A stretch of DNA of 64,000 nucleotides, from contig NZ_CP044232.1 of NCBI RefSeq assembly GCF_008727775.1, positions 930,001 through 994,000 of the forward strand. Reading direction: 5' to 3'. The notes under the pieces are model-generated. The model did not search any database. It saw nothing but the letters and a program-made list of their open reading frames with translations, and had not been told where the DNA came from. Both the position numbers and the translations under genes were made by a program. Each line of letters begins with the position of its first letter. Position 1 is the first letter of the stretch. Source of the DNA: Microbacterium lushaniae. Its GTDB lineage: Bacteria; Actinomycetota; Actinomycetes; Actinomycetales; Microbacteriaceae. Positions 1 to 9,340 of the stretch are shown one piece after another.

Positions 1-43
1 AGGCCCGGCCTCGACGACGCTGTCAGGGAAGGAATCGACGACG

Positions 44-1966
44 ATGCAGTTCCACCATCACGGGTACGTCTCGGGAGACCCGCGCGTCCTGCCGGCGGCC
101 GGGACCGGCCTGAACCGGCCCGACGAGCTCCCCGACGTCACCGACGTGCTCATCGTCGGCTCCGGCCCCGCCGGGATGCTGCTGGCCGCGCAGCTGTCGA
201 TGTTCCCCTCGATCTCCACGCGCCTGGTCGAGCGGCGCCCCGGGCGCCTGGAGATCGGCCAGGCCGACGGCATCCAGGCCCGCAGCGTGGAGACCTTCCA
301 GGCCTTCGGGTTCGCCGAGCGGATCGTGGCAGAGGCGTACTGGCTGACCGCCATGAACTTCTGGGCGCCCGACCCGCGCGACCCCGCGCGCATCGTCCGC
401 GGCCAGCGCACCAAGGACGACGCGCACGGCATCAGCGAGTTCAAGCACCTCATCGTCAACCAGGCCCGCGTCCTGGACTACTTCGCCGAGTACGCCGCCC
501 ACGGGCCTGCCCGTGTCCGCCCCGACTACGGGTGGGAGTTCGTCGGGCTCGAGGTCGCCCCCGAGGGCGAGTGCCCCGTCGCCGTGACGCTGCGCGGCAC
601 CGCCGGGCCGCAGGACGGCATCGAACGCGTCGTCCACACGAAGTACGTCGTCGGATGCGACGGAGCCCGCAGTCGTGTGCGCGAGGCGATCGGGCGACGG
701 CACGTGGGGGCGCAGGCCCTGCACGCGTGGGGCGTCATGGACGTGCTGGCCGAGACCGACTTCCCCGACATCCGCACCAAGTGCGCGATCCAGTCCCACG
801 GCGATGGGAGCATCCTGCTGATCCCGCGCGAGGGCGGGCACCTGTTCCGCATGTACGTGGACCTGGGCGAAGTGCCCGCGGACGACAACGGTGCGGTGCG
901 CAAGACCTCCTTCGAGCAGATCGTCGCGAAGGCCAACCGCATCATGAGCCCGTACACGCTCGAGGTGCGCGACGTCGCATGGCACAGCGTCTACGAGGTC
1001 GGTCACCGCGTGACCGACAAGTTCGACGACGTGCCGCCCGAGCTCACCGGGGAGCGCGACCCGCGCGTGTTCATCTGCGGCGACGCGTGCCACACCCACA
1101 GTGCCAAGGCGGGGCAGGGCATGAACGTCTCGATGCAGGACGGGTTCAACCTGGGCTGGAAGCTCGCGCAGGTGCTCGAGGGCCGCAGCCCCGCGTCGCT
1201 GCTGAGCACGTACTCGGGCGAGCGTCAGGTCATCGCGCAGAACCTCATCGACTTCGACCGCGAGTGGTCGTCGATGATGGCCCGCAAGCCCGAGGAGTTC
1301 GAAAGCCCCGACGCGCTGGCGAAGTTCTACGTCGACACCGCGGAGTTCCCGGCCGGCTTCATGACGCAGTACGAGCCGTCGATGCTCGTCGGCACCGCCG
1401 AGCACCAGGACCTGGCGTCCGGCTTCCCGATCGGTAAGCGCTTCAAGTCCGCCCACGCGATGCGTGTCGGCGACGCCAACCCCGTGCACCTCGGCCACCA
1501 CCACCGTGCCGACGGACGCTGGCGCCTGTACGCCTTCGCCGACGCACCGGCGGCGGCGGGGGAGCCTTCGGCGCTGGCCGAATGGGCGCAGTGGATGGCC
1601 ACCTCGCCGGAGTCGCCGGTGGCGCGCTTCACTCCCGCCGGCGCCGACCTCGACAGCGTCTTCGACGTCAAGGTCGTGTACCAGCAGCCCCTCGACGGGG
1701 TGGAGCTGGACCGCGTCCCCGGCATCTTCCTGCCGAAGGTGGGCCCGTTCGCGGTGACCGACTACGAGAAGGTCTACGCCGTCGACCCCGACAACGGCGA
1801 CATCTTCGACGAGCGCGGGATCGATCGCGGCGGATGCGTCGTGGTCGTGCGACCCGACCAGTACGTCGCGCACGTGCTGCCCCTCACGGCGACGGAAAAG
1901 CTCGCGCGCTTCTTCGCGGGCAACATGCTCGCCCAGAACCCGGCGCCCGCACCCGCGGCGGTCTAG
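44..1966 (+). CDS. FAD-dependent aromatic-ring monooxygenase (phenol 2-monooxygenase / 3-hydroxybenzoate 4-monooxygenase type)
   Basis: Cytoplasmic flavoprotein hydroxylase of 640 aa that should use NAD(P)H and O2 to hydroxylate a phenolic ring. The FAD Rossmann motif GSGPAG lies at about residues 39-44, the second flavin motif CDGARS near 204, and GDACHTHSAKAGQGMN near 346, which matches the GD motif of the group. About 200 residues follow the FAD part, as expected for the thioredoxin-like dimerisation domain of phenol hydroxylases. The length equals that of MobA/PhhA-type enzymes. The start has AAGGA about ten bases upstream. No ring-cleavage or aromatic transport gene follows, so the substrate cannot be named. 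The family call is secure; the choice between phenol and 3-hydroxybenzoate is open. Confidence 0.9.
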   Translation: MQFHHHGYVSGDPRVLPAAGTGLNRPDELPDVTDVLIVGSGPAGMLLAAQLSMFPSISTRLVERRPGRLEIGQADGIQARSVETFQAFGFAERIVAEAYWLTAMNFWAPDPRDPARIVRGQRTKDDAHGISEFKHLIVNQARVLDYFAEYAAHGPARVRPDYGWEFVGLEVAPEGECPVAVTLRGTAGPQDGIERVVHTKYVVGCDGARSRVREAIGRRHVGAQALHAWGVMDVLAETDFPDIRTKCAIQSHGDGSILLIPREGGHLFRMYVDLGEVPADDNGAVRKTSFEQIVAKANRIMSPYTLEVRDVAWHSVYEVGHRVTDKFDDVPPELTGERDPRVFICGDACHTHSAKAGQGMNVSMQDGFNLGWKLAQVLEGRSPASLLSTYSGERQVIAQNLIDFDREWSSMMARKPEEFESPDALAKFYVDTAEFPAGFMTQYEPSMLVGTAEHQDLASGFPIGKRFKSAHAMRVGDANPVHLGHHHRADGRWRLYAFADAPAAAGEPSALAEWAQWMATSPESPVARFTPAGADLDSVFDVKVVYQQPLDGVELDRVPGIFLPKVGPFAVTDYEKVYAVDPDNGDIFDERGIDRGGCVVVVRPDQYVAHVLPLTATEKLARFFAGNMLAQNPAPAPAAV

Positions 1967-2034
1967 CCCGCGTCGCCGCCGGTGCCCGCCGTCGAGGACC
2001 CGAGATGTCCTGGACGGCGGGCACACTGGGCATC

Positions 2035-3114
2035 ATGGCAGCCCTCGACGTCATCGCCCACCGGCTCCGCTCGCACCGCCTCACCGCCCCGGCCGCCTCC
2101 CCGGTCGCGGCAGCGCGGCACATGCTGGCCGTGCAGGCGCAGGAATTCTGGGGCGGGCGCTGGGCGCTGGCCGTGCGCAGTCGCGGGGCGATCACGATGC
2201 CCGAGGTCGACGCGGCGTTCGAGCGCGGCGAGCTCGTCCGGGCCTGGCCCATGCGCGGGACGCTGCACATCGTGCCCGCCGAAGACCTGGCGTGGATGCT
2301 GTCCGTCACCGGGGAGCGGCAGTTCCGGCAGGCCGCCCCCCGCCACCGCGACCTGGCGCTGGATGCGGAGACCTTCGCGCGTGCGGAAGCGCTCGCGCGC
2401 GCGGCGCTGTCCGGTGGCTCCCGCCTCACGCGCGCGGAGTTCCCGGCCATGCTGGCCGCCGGCGGCGTCGACCCGGCGGGGCAGCGGGGCATCCACGTGC
2501 TGCACGTGCTGGCGCTGCGCGGAGTCCTCGTGTGGGGACCGGTCGTGCCGCGGGAGGGCGGAGCATCGCGCGAGCAGTACCTCGTGCTGGCCGAGGACTG
2601 GATCGGTGACCCGCATGTGCCCGCCGACCCGCTCGCAGAGCTGGCGGCGCGTTTCGTCGCCTCGCACGCTCCGGCCGGCGCCCGCGACCTGGCGTGGTGG
2701 GCGGGCCTGCCGCTGGGGACGGCGCGGGCGGCGATGGCGGCGGCGGGGGAGCGCATCGTCGCGGTCGAGGACGGGACGGATCCGCTCCACGTCGCCGCCC
2801 AGGCGCCGCCGCGGCGCGCCGCATCCGCTGCTCCTCTTCTCGCCCTTCCGCCGTTCGAGGAGTACTACATCTCCTATGCCGATCGCACTCGGGTCTGCGC
2901 GCCGGAGTTCCTCACCGCGGTGGGCCCGGCCAAGAACGGCATCGTGCGTCCTATCCTCCTCGACCGCGGGCGCGTGGTCGGGGTGTGGACCCACTCCCTC
3001 GCGGTCGGACGTCACGGCGAGCCTCCCGAGCCGCAGCTGTTCGCCGACGCGGATGCCGCGGAGGTGGCCGCCGCGCTGGAGCGGTACGCCGACTTCGTGG
3101 GGCGTGCCGGCTGA
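2035..3114 (+). CDS. Winged-helix DNA-binding domain protein (AlkZ/YcaQ-like)
   Basis: Protein of 359 aa matching the actinobacterial 'winged helix DNA-binding domain-containing protein' family, related to the AlkZ/YcaQ DNA glycosylases. The N-terminal part has the typical LAVQAQEFWGGRWALAVRSR stretch and the later GTLHIVPAEDL. Members are thought to act on DNA, but most are uncharacterised. An ATG at 2005 would add ten residues. I prefer 2035 because no Shine-Dalgarno sequence precedes either start, and a -10-like CACACT lies seven bases before 2035. It stands alone, 68 bp after the monooxygenase gene. Function beyond the fold is not established. Confidence 0.85.
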   Translation: MAALDVIAHRLRSHRLTAPAASPVAAARHMLAVQAQEFWGGRWALAVRSRGAITMPEVDAAFERGELVRAWPMRGTLHIVPAEDLAWMLSVTGERQFRQAAPRHRDLALDAETFARAEALARAALSGGSRLTRAEFPAMLAAGGVDPAGQRGIHVLHVLALRGVLVWGPVVPREGGASREQYLVLAEDWIGDPHVPADPLAELAARFVASHAPAGARDLAWWAGLPLGTARAAMAAAGERIVAVEDGTDPLHVAAQAPPRRAASAAPLLALPPFEEYYISYADRTRVCAPEFLTAVGPAKNGIVRPILLDRGRVVGVWTHSLAVGRHGEPPEPQLFADADAAEVAAALERYADFVGRAG

Positions 3115-3193
3115 CGCGGGATCCTCCTCGGGATGCAGCAGCATCGTCCTCGCGCACGACGTGCCCGTGGTCCGCTCCCGCGAGACTCGTGTC

Positions 3194-3643
3194 ATGACAC
3201 AGCGACTCGCCGTCTCCGCCCTCGCCGGCGTCCTCCTCCTCGCCGCCGGCAGCGGCCTCACCGGATGCGCTGCCTACAACGACGCCGTCCACCACTTCGC
3301 CGACGACACGTACGGCGACGCCGTCGCCGCCCGGGATGCGCTGGGGCCTGGGGCGAAGTGGATCCCCGACGACGCGGCGGAGATCCGCACGCGCACCTCC
3401 ACGCGCGGAGATCCCGACGCCGTCGTGCAGTTCGTCAGCGGCAGTCCGCTCGACCCGGAGCTGTGCGCGCCCGGGCCACGGATGAGCGGCGCGGCGTGGT
3501 ACTTCGGAGACAGCCCCGACGTGTACGCGCTGACGGACGCGTACGTGTGCGGGGAGTGGACGGCCGTCGCCACCGACGACGGCTGGCTCGGCTGGACGCC
3601 GAACTCGGCCGCCGAGCGGGACGCCGCCGGCACCGCCGGGTAA
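3194..3643 (+). CDS. Small putative lipoprotein
   Basis: Protein of 149 aa with a short basic start, a hydrophobic stretch and the lipobox LTGC at about residues 22-25, so the mature protein should be lipid-anchored on the outer face of the membrane. The rest is a soluble domain with several Trp and Tyr residues and two further Cys (LCAPGP, YVCGEW) that could form a disulfide. I do not recognise a family. The start has no Shine-Dalgarno sequence; a GAGACT hexamer six bases upstream could be a -10 box of a leaderless transcript. It converges on the regulator gene that ends 9 bp beyond it. Confidence 0.8.
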   Translation: MTQRLAVSALAGVLLLAAGSGLTGCAAYNDAVHHFADDTYGDAVAARDALGPGAKWIPDDAAEIRTRTSTRGDPDAVVQFVSGSPLDPELCAPGPRMSGAAWYFGDSPDVYALTDAYVCGEWTAVATDDGWLGWTPNSAAERDAAGTAG

Positions 3644-3651
3644 GCGCGACG

Positions 3652-5094
3652 TCAGCTCCCGGCGTGGCGCTCGAGGAAGGCGAAGACCTCGGTGTCATCG
3701 ACACCGGGGAAATCACCACGGGGGAGCGGGGAGAACATGTGCCGGTGCACGCGCGCGCTCGGCCACGCCTTCCCCGTCCAGCGGGCCGCGACGTCGGCGG
3801 GCGGGCGCCGGCAGCACGACTCCTCGGGGCAGCGCGACTCCGCGCGCTCCTGCGTCTCGCGACCGCGGAACCACTTGGCGTCGTCGAAGGGCACGCCCAC
3901 CGTGATGGAGAAGTCGCCCTCTGAGGTGGACCCGGTCTGGGTCGAGCACCAGAAGGTGCCGGCGGGTGTGTCGGTGTACTGGTAGTGCTCGGTCGTGCGG
4001 TTCTGCTCAGAGAACGCCCGACGCGCCGAGAACCGGCGGCACGCCACCTGGCCCTCCACCGAGCCGGTCACATCCACCGGCAGCGGCAGGTCGTCGTTCT
4101 CGTACACGCGCGAGATCGCGCCCGAGCCGTCCACGCGCAGGAAGTGCAGCCGGATGCCGAGGTGCTCGGTGGCGAGGTTGGTCAGCCGCATGCCGGCGGC
4201 CTCGTGGGTCACCCCGAACGCGTCGCGGAAGTCCTCCACCGCGAGGTTGCGGTCTTTCTTGGCCTGCCGCAGGAACGCGACCGAGGTCGTCTCGGGCATG
4301 AGGCAGCACGCGGCGTAGTAGTTGATCTCCAGCCGCTGCTGCAGGAAATCGGCGTAGTCGTTCGGACGCTCGTGCCCGAGCAGTCGATGGGCCATCGCCT
4401 GCAGCGCCATCGAGCGGAGGCCATGGCCGCCGGGGATCGACGCCGGCGGCAGGTAGATGCGACCGTTCTCCAGGTCGGTCACCGAGCGCGCGGAGTGGGG
4501 CAGATCGTTGACGTAGATGAGCTCGAACCCCAGCTGCTCGGCCATGATGCTGACGGTGCGGTGGGTGAGGGCTCCGGTGACGTGGCCGGCGGCTTTGAGC
4601 TGCTTCTCGGCGAGGCGTTCGATCTCGGGCAGGTAGTTGCCCCGCTCGCGCATGCGCAGACGCTGCTCGGTGTTGGCCCGGCGCGCCTCCTCGGGCGTGG
4701 CGATCGCCTCCCGCTCGCGCCGCTGCAGCTCGCGGTGCAGGCCGAGGATGGACTCGAGCGTCTCGTCGCTGACGCCCTTGGTCACCTTGACCGGCGGGAT
4801 GCCGAGCTGCCGGAACACCGATCCGGCCTGCGCGCGTTCGAGTTCGATCTCCAGGGCGGCGCGGCGGTTGGGCGGCTCGGCCGAGAGCAGATCGGCGACC
4901 TCGGTGCCCGTCGCGCGGGCGATCTCCTGCAGGAGGGAGAGCTTCGGCTCGCGCTTGCCGTTCTCGATGAGGCTCAGCTGGCTGCCCGCGACGCCGGTCA
5001 GGGCGCCCAGCTCGTCGAGGGTGTACCCGGCGGCCAGCCGGTGGTGCCGGATGCGGTGTCCGAGCGTCGCGAGTTCGATCGCAGCAGGAGCCAT
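3652..5094 (-). CDS. XRE-family regulator of the RamB/ScfR type
   Basis: Transcription factor of 480 aa. Residues about 10-65 form an XRE helix-turn-helix (LDELGALTGVAGSQLSLIEN). The middle resembles the ImmA/IrrE (M78) domain, with MAHRLLGHERP followed by EINYYAACCLMPE, but the usual HExxH is reduced to HRLLGH, so it is probably a sensor and not a protease. The C-terminal part, with Cys-rich CPEESCC, fits the DUF2083/ScfR region. RamB-like proteins control acetate and propionate metabolism genes. It diverges from pckG with a 117-bp gap, so regulation of pckG and of itself is plausible (inference). The ATG at 5094 lies directly after AAAGGA, which is too close for a normal Shine-Dalgarno spacing. 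The open frame runs far upstream but overlaps pckG. Confidence 0.9.
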   Translation of the reverse strand: MAPAAIELATLGHRIRHHRLAAGYTLDELGALTGVAGSQLSLIENGKREPKLSLLQEIARATGTEVADLLSAEPPNRRAALEIELERAQAGSVFRQLGIPPVKVTKGVSDETLESILGLHRELQRREREAIATPEEARRANTEQRLRMRERGNYLPEIERLAEKQLKAAGHVTGALTHRTVSIMAEQLGFELIYVNDLPHSARSVTDLENGRIYLPPASIPGGHGLRSMALQAMAHRLLGHERPNDYADFLQQRLEINYYAACCLMPETTSVAFLRQAKKDRNLAVEDFRDAFGVTHEAAGMRLTNLATEHLGIRLHFLRVDGSGAISRVYENDDLPLPVDVTGSVEGQVACRRFSARRAFSEQNRTTEHYQYTDTPAGTFWCSTQTGSTSEGDFSITVGVPFDDAKWFRGRETQERAESRCPEESCCRRPPADVAARWTGKAWPSARVHRHMFSPLPRGDFPGVDDTEVFAFLERHAGS

Positions 5095-5096
5095 TC

Positions 5097-5130
5097 CTTT
5101 AGCGTAGCGAAAGAATCGCAACTTTTGACG
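5097..5130. promoter_or_regulatory. Candidate operator between the ScfR-type regulator and pckG
   Basis: The imperfect dyad CTTTAGCGTAGCGAAAG (5097-5113; six of eight positions pair) is followed by GAATCGCAACTTTTG. A TTGACG hexamer (5125-5130) could be a -35 box for pckG, but no good -10 box follows at 17 bp. RamB/ScfR sites are AT-rich TTTGC/GCAAA-like motifs, so this is a reasonable but unproven binding region. Confidence 0.35.
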
Positions 5131-5211
5131 CGGTCGAATGGGGAAAGACCCGGTGATCTCGCGCCAGAGTAGGGGAAGACTCCCGTTCTGAACGCCGACC
5201 AAGGAGCACCC

Positions 5212-7104
5212 ATGGCTCTCGCCGACATCCCCACCCGTCGCCCCGCCCGCATCGCCGCCCCCGAGGCGCCGATGCGCCGCTTCGGTGCGCGGCCCGACGT
5301 GCGCGGCCCCGGCATGGAGGCGCTGGCCGCGTGGGTGGATGAGATCGCCGCGCTCACCCAGCCCGACAGCATCCACTGGGTCGATGGCTCCCGCGCCGAG
5401 AACGACGCGCTGCTGCGTCAGCTCGTGACCGAGGGCAAGCTGCTCAAACTCAACCCGGAGTGGCGACCGGGGTCGTACCTGGCCCGCTCGCACCCGGGGG
5501 ATGTGGCGCGGCTGGAGTCGCGGACCTACATCGCCTCCGAGCTGGAGGAGGACGCCGGACCCACGAACAACTGGATCGCCCCGAGCGAGATCCGCGCGAC
5601 CCTGGACGGCGTCTTCGCCGGATCGATGCGCGGCCGCACGATGTACGTCGTGCCGTTCTCGATGGGCGCGGTGGGCGGCCCGCTGTCGCACCTGGGCGTG
5701 CAGGTCACCGACAGCGCCTACGCGGTCACCTCGATCGGCATCATGACGCGCGTGGGCACCGACGCCCTCCGACGCATCGCCGACGGCGACCCGTGGGTGA
5801 AGACCGTGCACTCGGTGGGCGCGCCGCTCGCGCCGGGACAGCCGGACTCGGCGTGGCCCTGCAACGACGAGAAGTACATCGTGCACTTCCCCGACACCCT
5901 CGAGGTGTGGTCGTTCGGCTCCGGCTACGGCGGCAACGCGATCCTGGCGAAGAAGTGCTTCGCCCTGCGCATCGCCTCCGTGATCGGCCGCGACGAAGGC
6001 TGGCTCGCCGAGCACATGCTGCTCATCCGGGTCATCGACCCCTCCGGCCGCGCCTACCACGTCGCCGCGGCCTTCCCCTCGGCGTGCGGCAAGACCAACC
6101 TCGCCATGCTCCGCCCGACCATCCCCGGCTGGCGCGTGGAGACCCTCGGCGACGACATCGCGTGGATCCGTCCCGGTGAGGACGGGCGCCTGTGGGCCAT
6201 CAACCCCGAGGCCGGCTTCTTCGGCGTCGCCCCCGGCACGGGGGAGTCCACCAACGTCGCCGCGGTGGAGACGATGTGGGGCAACACGATCTTCACCAAC
6301 GTGGCCCTGCGCCCCGACGGCGACGTGTGGTGGGAGGGCCTGACCGATGACGCTCCGCCGCACCTGACCGACTGGGAGGGCAACGCGTGGACGCCCGAGT
6401 CCGGCCGCCCCGCCGCGCACCCCAACTCCCGCTTCACCGTCGCCGCCGCGCAGTGCCCGCAGATCGCCGCCGACTGGGATGCACCGGAGGGCGTGCCGCT
6501 GGATGTCATCCTGTTCGGCGGCCGCCGCGCCACCAACGTCCCGCTCGTGGTGGAGGCCACCGACTGGACGCACGGGGTGTTCCTGGGTTCCACGATCTCG
6601 TCGGAGAAGACCGCCGCGGCCGAGGGCACCGTCGGTGAGCTGCGCCGTGACCCCTTCGCGATGCTGCCGTTCTGCGGATACAACATGGCGGACTACTTCG
6701 CGCACTGGCTCAAGGTCGGTCAGCAGCTGCGCTTCGACCGCGCGCCCCGCATCTTCCAGGTCAACTGGTTCCGCAAGGGCGCCGACGGCCGGTTCCTGTG
6801 GCCGGGCTTCGGGGAGAACGCGCGCGTGATCGACTGGATCATCCGCCGCATCGAAGGCAACGCCGCCGCGGTGGACACCCCGATCGGCCGCATCCCGCGC
6901 GTGGAGGACCTCAACCTCGACGGCGTCGACGTGCCGGCGGCCGATCTTCAGGAGCTGTTCGCCGTCGACACCGACTCGTGGCTGCAGGAGGCCGACCTCA
7001 CCGAGGAGTTCTACGCCAGCTTCGGCGGCCGCATCCCCGCCGCCCTCAACGCCGAGCTGGCGTCGCTGCGCTACCGCCTGAAGCAGGCCCCCTCCGCCCG
7101 CTGA
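5212..7104 (+). CDS. pckG: Phosphoenolpyruvate carboxykinase (GTP)
   Basis: Converts oxaloacetate and GTP to PEP, CO2 and GDP, the entry to gluconeogenesis. The 630-aa length fits the GTP-dependent family (about 610-620 aa), not the ATP family. The P-loop/active-site stretch FPSACGKTN is at about residues 287-295, followed by GDDIAWI and the guanine-site region [15 protein letters not shown] lies seven bases before the ATG. The gene diverges from the ScfR-type regulator, and an extended hairpin separates its 3' end from the convergent ABC exporter gene. Confidence 0.97.
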   Translation: MALADIPTRRPARIAAPEAPMRRFGARPDVRGPGMEALAAWVDEIAALTQPDSIHWVDGSRAENDALLRQLVTEGKLLKLNPEWRPGSYLARSHPGDVARLESRTYIASELEEDAGPTNNWIAPSEIRATLDGVFAGSMRGRTMYVVPFSMGAVGGPLSHLGVQVTDSAYAVTSIGIMTRVGTDALRRIADGDPWVKTVHSVGAPLAPGQPDSAWPCNDEKYIVHFPDTLEVWSFGSGYGGNAILAKKCFALRIASVIGRDEGWLAEHMLLIRVIDPSGRAYHVAAAFPSACGKTNLAMLRPTIPGWRVETLGDDIAWIRPGEDGRLWAINPEAGFFGVAPGTGESTNVAAVETMWGNTIFTNVALRPDGDVWWEGLTDDAPPHLTDWEGNAWTPESGRPAAHPNSRFTVAAAQCPQIAADWDAPEGVPLDVILFGGRRATNVPLVVEATDWTHGVFLGSTISSEKTAAAEGTVGELRRDPFAMLPFCGYNMADYFAHWLKVGQQLRFDRAPRIFQVNWFRKGADGRFLWPGFGENARVIDWIIRRIEGNAAAVDTPIGRIPRVEDLNLDGVDVPAADLQELFAVDTDSWLQEADLTEEFYASFGGRIPAALNAELASLRYRLKQAPSAR

Positions 7105-7115
7105 TGCGCCCCGCC

Positions 7116-7180
7116 GAAACACCACATCCCGGCCGAAACACCACGCGACGCGTGATGTTTCAGCCGGGATGTGGTGTCTC
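7116..7180 (-). terminator. 65-bp near-perfect hairpin in the convergent pckG / ABC exporter gap
   Basis: Two 32-base arms pair around base 7148 with 29 of 32 identities. Read from the minus strand, all three non-identities become G-U wobbles; read from the plus strand they are mismatches. The structure therefore favours the transcript of the ABC exporter gene ending at 7193. Each arm contains a GAAACACCAC-like unit twice (7116-7125 and 7135-7144 on the left). A factor-independent terminator or 3'-end stabiliser is likely, though no long U-run follows. Confidence 0.7.
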
Positions 7181-7192
7181 ACGCCGAGGCGA

Positions 7193-9079
7193 TCACACCA
7201 GTAGCTGGTGGCGGGCCAGTTCGCGGTACAGGGGAGTGGATGCGACGAGCTCCGAGTGCGTGCCCTGGCCCACGACGCGGCCGCGGTCGAGCACGACGAT
7301 GAGGTCGCTGTCGACGACCGTGGACAGGCGGTGCGCGATCACCAGGAGCGTGCGACCTGCCGCGACGGCGTCGATGGCCTCCCGCATCCGCTGCTCGTTC
7401 ACGCCGTCCAGGGACGACGTGGACTCGTCCAGCAGCAGGATCGGGGGAGCGGCCAGGAGCGCACGAGCGATCGCGAGACGCTGACGCTCACCGCCGGACA
7501 GCATGACGCCGGCCTCGCCGACGGGCGCGTGCAGGCCCAGCGGATCGCGTTCGAGCACGTCGCCGAGGTTGACCGCGCGCAGCACGCGCTCGCACTCGGC
7601 ATCCGTCGCCTCGGGGGAGGCCAGGCGCAGGTTGTCGGCGATCGTGCCGGCGAGGGTCGGGGCGTCCTGCTCGACGTATCCGAAGCGCGCACGCAGCACG
7701 TCGCGGTCCAGGCGCCGCGCGTCGACGCCGTCGATGAGGATCTCGCCGCCGGTGGGGTCGTAGAACCGCTCGACGAGGGAGAGGACGGTGCTCTTGCCCG
7801 CTCCCGACGGTCCGACCAGGGCGACCCTGGACCCCCGCGGCACATCGAACGACACCCCGCGCAGCACGTCGCGGTCGGCGTCGTCCTCCGCTGCGGCGAC
7901 CTCGTCCGCGGCCCGCTCGAGGTGGGCGCCCTCCAGCACCGCGCGGGCCTCCTTGGCGGCGGCCTCGCGGGCCTGAACGACGTGCTCGGGGTAGCGGAAC
8001 CGCACGTCGCGGAACGCGATGGCCGCAGCGGCCGGGTCGGGCGCGGCCGCCGCATCCGGGTGGTCGGATGCGGTCTCGGTGGGCAGCTCGAGGATCTCCT
8101 GGATGCGGCCGAGGGCGCCCAGGGCCTGACTGACCGAGGTGATCGCCCCGAACGTCGATCCGAGCGGGGCGATCAGCATGAACAGGAACATGATGAAGGT
8201 GACGAGGCTCGCGATCTCGATCGCTCCGGAGGCCACGCGGAACCCGCCGACCCCGAGCACGACCAGCAGCGAGACCTGCAGGGCGACGCTGGCGATGGGC
8301 ACCACGAGCGCGGAGACCTTCGCGATCCGCACGCCCACGCCGTACGCCTCGCTCGCCAGGCCCGTGACGGCCGCGGCCTCCCGCTCGGTCGCCCCCGAGG
8401 CGCGGACGGTGCGGATCGAGCCGACGGCGCGTTCGACGGCGGACGCGAGCTCGCCCACCTTGACCTGCTGCTCGGTGGAGGCGGTGCGGATGCGTCCGCT
8501 CAGGAGCACCACGACGAGCACCGACACCCCGATCACCAGGACGATGAGCGCGAGGAGGACGACGTCGATGACGGCCATCGCGATGAGGGCGCCCACGAAG
8601 ATGAGCGCGTTGCCCACGGCGTCGGCGAGGCCCTGCGTGAGCACGGCGTACAGGAGCGTGGTGTCGGTGCCCACGCGGGAGACGAGGTCGCCGGTGCGGC
8701 GCGCGTCGAACTCGCTGATCGGCAGGTGCAGGATGCGGCCGATGAGGCGCCGGCGGCTGGAATAGACCACGGCGGTGCCGGTGCGCTGGAGGAGGTAGTG
8801 CTGGTAGCCGGAGATGACGGAGGCGGCCACGACGAACCCGACGAGGATCCAGATCAGGCCGCCGAGGTCGGAGCCGTCCGGCACCCGCGCGATCACTTCG
8901 CCCACCAGCAGCGGCTGGGCGAGCGTGGCGACGGCGCCGAGGATGCTGAGGACCGCCACCACGACGAGCACGCGCTTGTGCTCGAAGATGAACGGCAGCA
9001 GCTGGCCGAGAGTGGCGCGCGGGCCCTCGGGCTGTTCGCGGCGTCCGCGGCGCGCGCGGGCGGGGGATGAGGTCGACAT
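7193..9079 (-). CDS. ABC exporter half-transporter (fused membrane and ATPase domains)
   Basis: Protein of 628 aa in the MsbA/LmrA-like type: a six-helix membrane domain over about residues 30-330, then the ATPase. Walker A GPSGAGKST is at about 421, the signature LSGGERQ near 526 and Walker B ILLLDEST near 545. It probably exports a drug, lipid or peptide as a dimer; the substrate is unknown. A GTG at 9106 would overlap the stop of the upstream HTH gene as GTGA. I prefer ATG 9079, which has GAGGA six bases upstream. It forms a two-gene operon with the HTH gene. An insert in the ATPase, about 40 residues before Walker A, is rich in Ala, Glu and Asp. Confidence 0.93.
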   Translation of the reverse strand: MSTSSPARARRGRREQPEGPRATLGQLLPFIFEHKRVLVVVAVLSILGAVATLAQPLLVGEVIARVPDGSDLGGLIWILVGFVVAASVISGYQHYLLQRTGTAVVYSSRRRLIGRILHLPISEFDARRTGDLVSRVGTDTTLLYAVLTQGLADAVGNALIFVGALIAMAVIDVVLLALIVLVIGVSVLVVVLLSGRIRTASTEQQVKVGELASAVERAVGSIRTVRASGATEREAAAVTGLASEAYGVGVRIAKVSALVVPIASVALQVSLLVVLGVGGFRVASGAIEIASLVTFIMFLFMLIAPLGSTFGAITSVSQALGALGRIQEILELPTETASDHPDAAAAPDPAAAAIAFRDVRFRYPEHVVQAREAAAKEARAVLEGAHLERAADEVAAAEDDADRDVLRGVSFDVPRGSRVALVGPSGAGKSTVLSLVERFYDPTGGEILIDGVDARRLDRDVLRARFGYVEQDAPTLAGTIADNLRLASPEATDAECERVLRAVNLGDVLERDPLGLHAPVGEAGVMLSGGERQRLAIARALLAAPPILLLDESTSSLDGVNEQRMREAIDAVAAGRTLLVIAHRLSTVVDSDLIVVLDRGRVVGQGTHSELVASTPLYRELARHQLLV

Positions 9080-9102
9080 GGGGTTCCTCGATCGGGTGGG
9101 GG

Positions 9103-9318
9103 TCACTTTCGACCGTACTTCTTGTGCACGGCCTGCTTGCTCACGCCGAGGGCTCCGGCGATGGCTTGCCAGGAGAATCCCTGGTTGCGGGCGCGTCGCA
9201 CCTGCACCTCCTCGGCGCGGGCGAGCTCGCGGCGCACCTCGGCGAGACGGTGCAGTTCGGCGATCGGCTCGGGGCCGGGCATCGCCCCGATGGCGGTTCG
9301 GATGCCGTCTCCGCTCAT
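9103..9318 (-). CDS. Small helix-turn-helix protein, probable local repressor
   Basis: Protein of 71 aa. An N-terminal helical region is followed by a C-terminal helix-turn-helix (FSWQAIAGALGVSKQAVHKK) ending in YGRK. Such short proteins are common as DNA-binding regulators in actinobacteria. AGGAG lies six bases before the ATG. It is the first gene of the exporter operon, and its promoter overlaps two 14-bp palindromes, which suggests autoregulation (inference). Confidence 0.85.
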   Translation of the reverse strand: MSGDGIRTAIGAMPGPEPIAELHRLAEVRRELARAEEVQVRRARNQGFSWQAIAGALGVSKQAVHKKYGRK

Positions 9319-9340
9319 GAGTGCTCCTCTCGTTCGCGGA

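Noticed and set aside
5125..5157. Full promoter for pckG
   Set aside because: TTGACG is a fair -35 box, but no -10-like hexamer lies at 16-19 bp, so only the operator region is reported.
3652..7182. A single 1176-aa protein on the minus strand
   Set aside because: Only the 480 residues from 5094 belong to a known family. The extension is antisense to pckG, which is certain.
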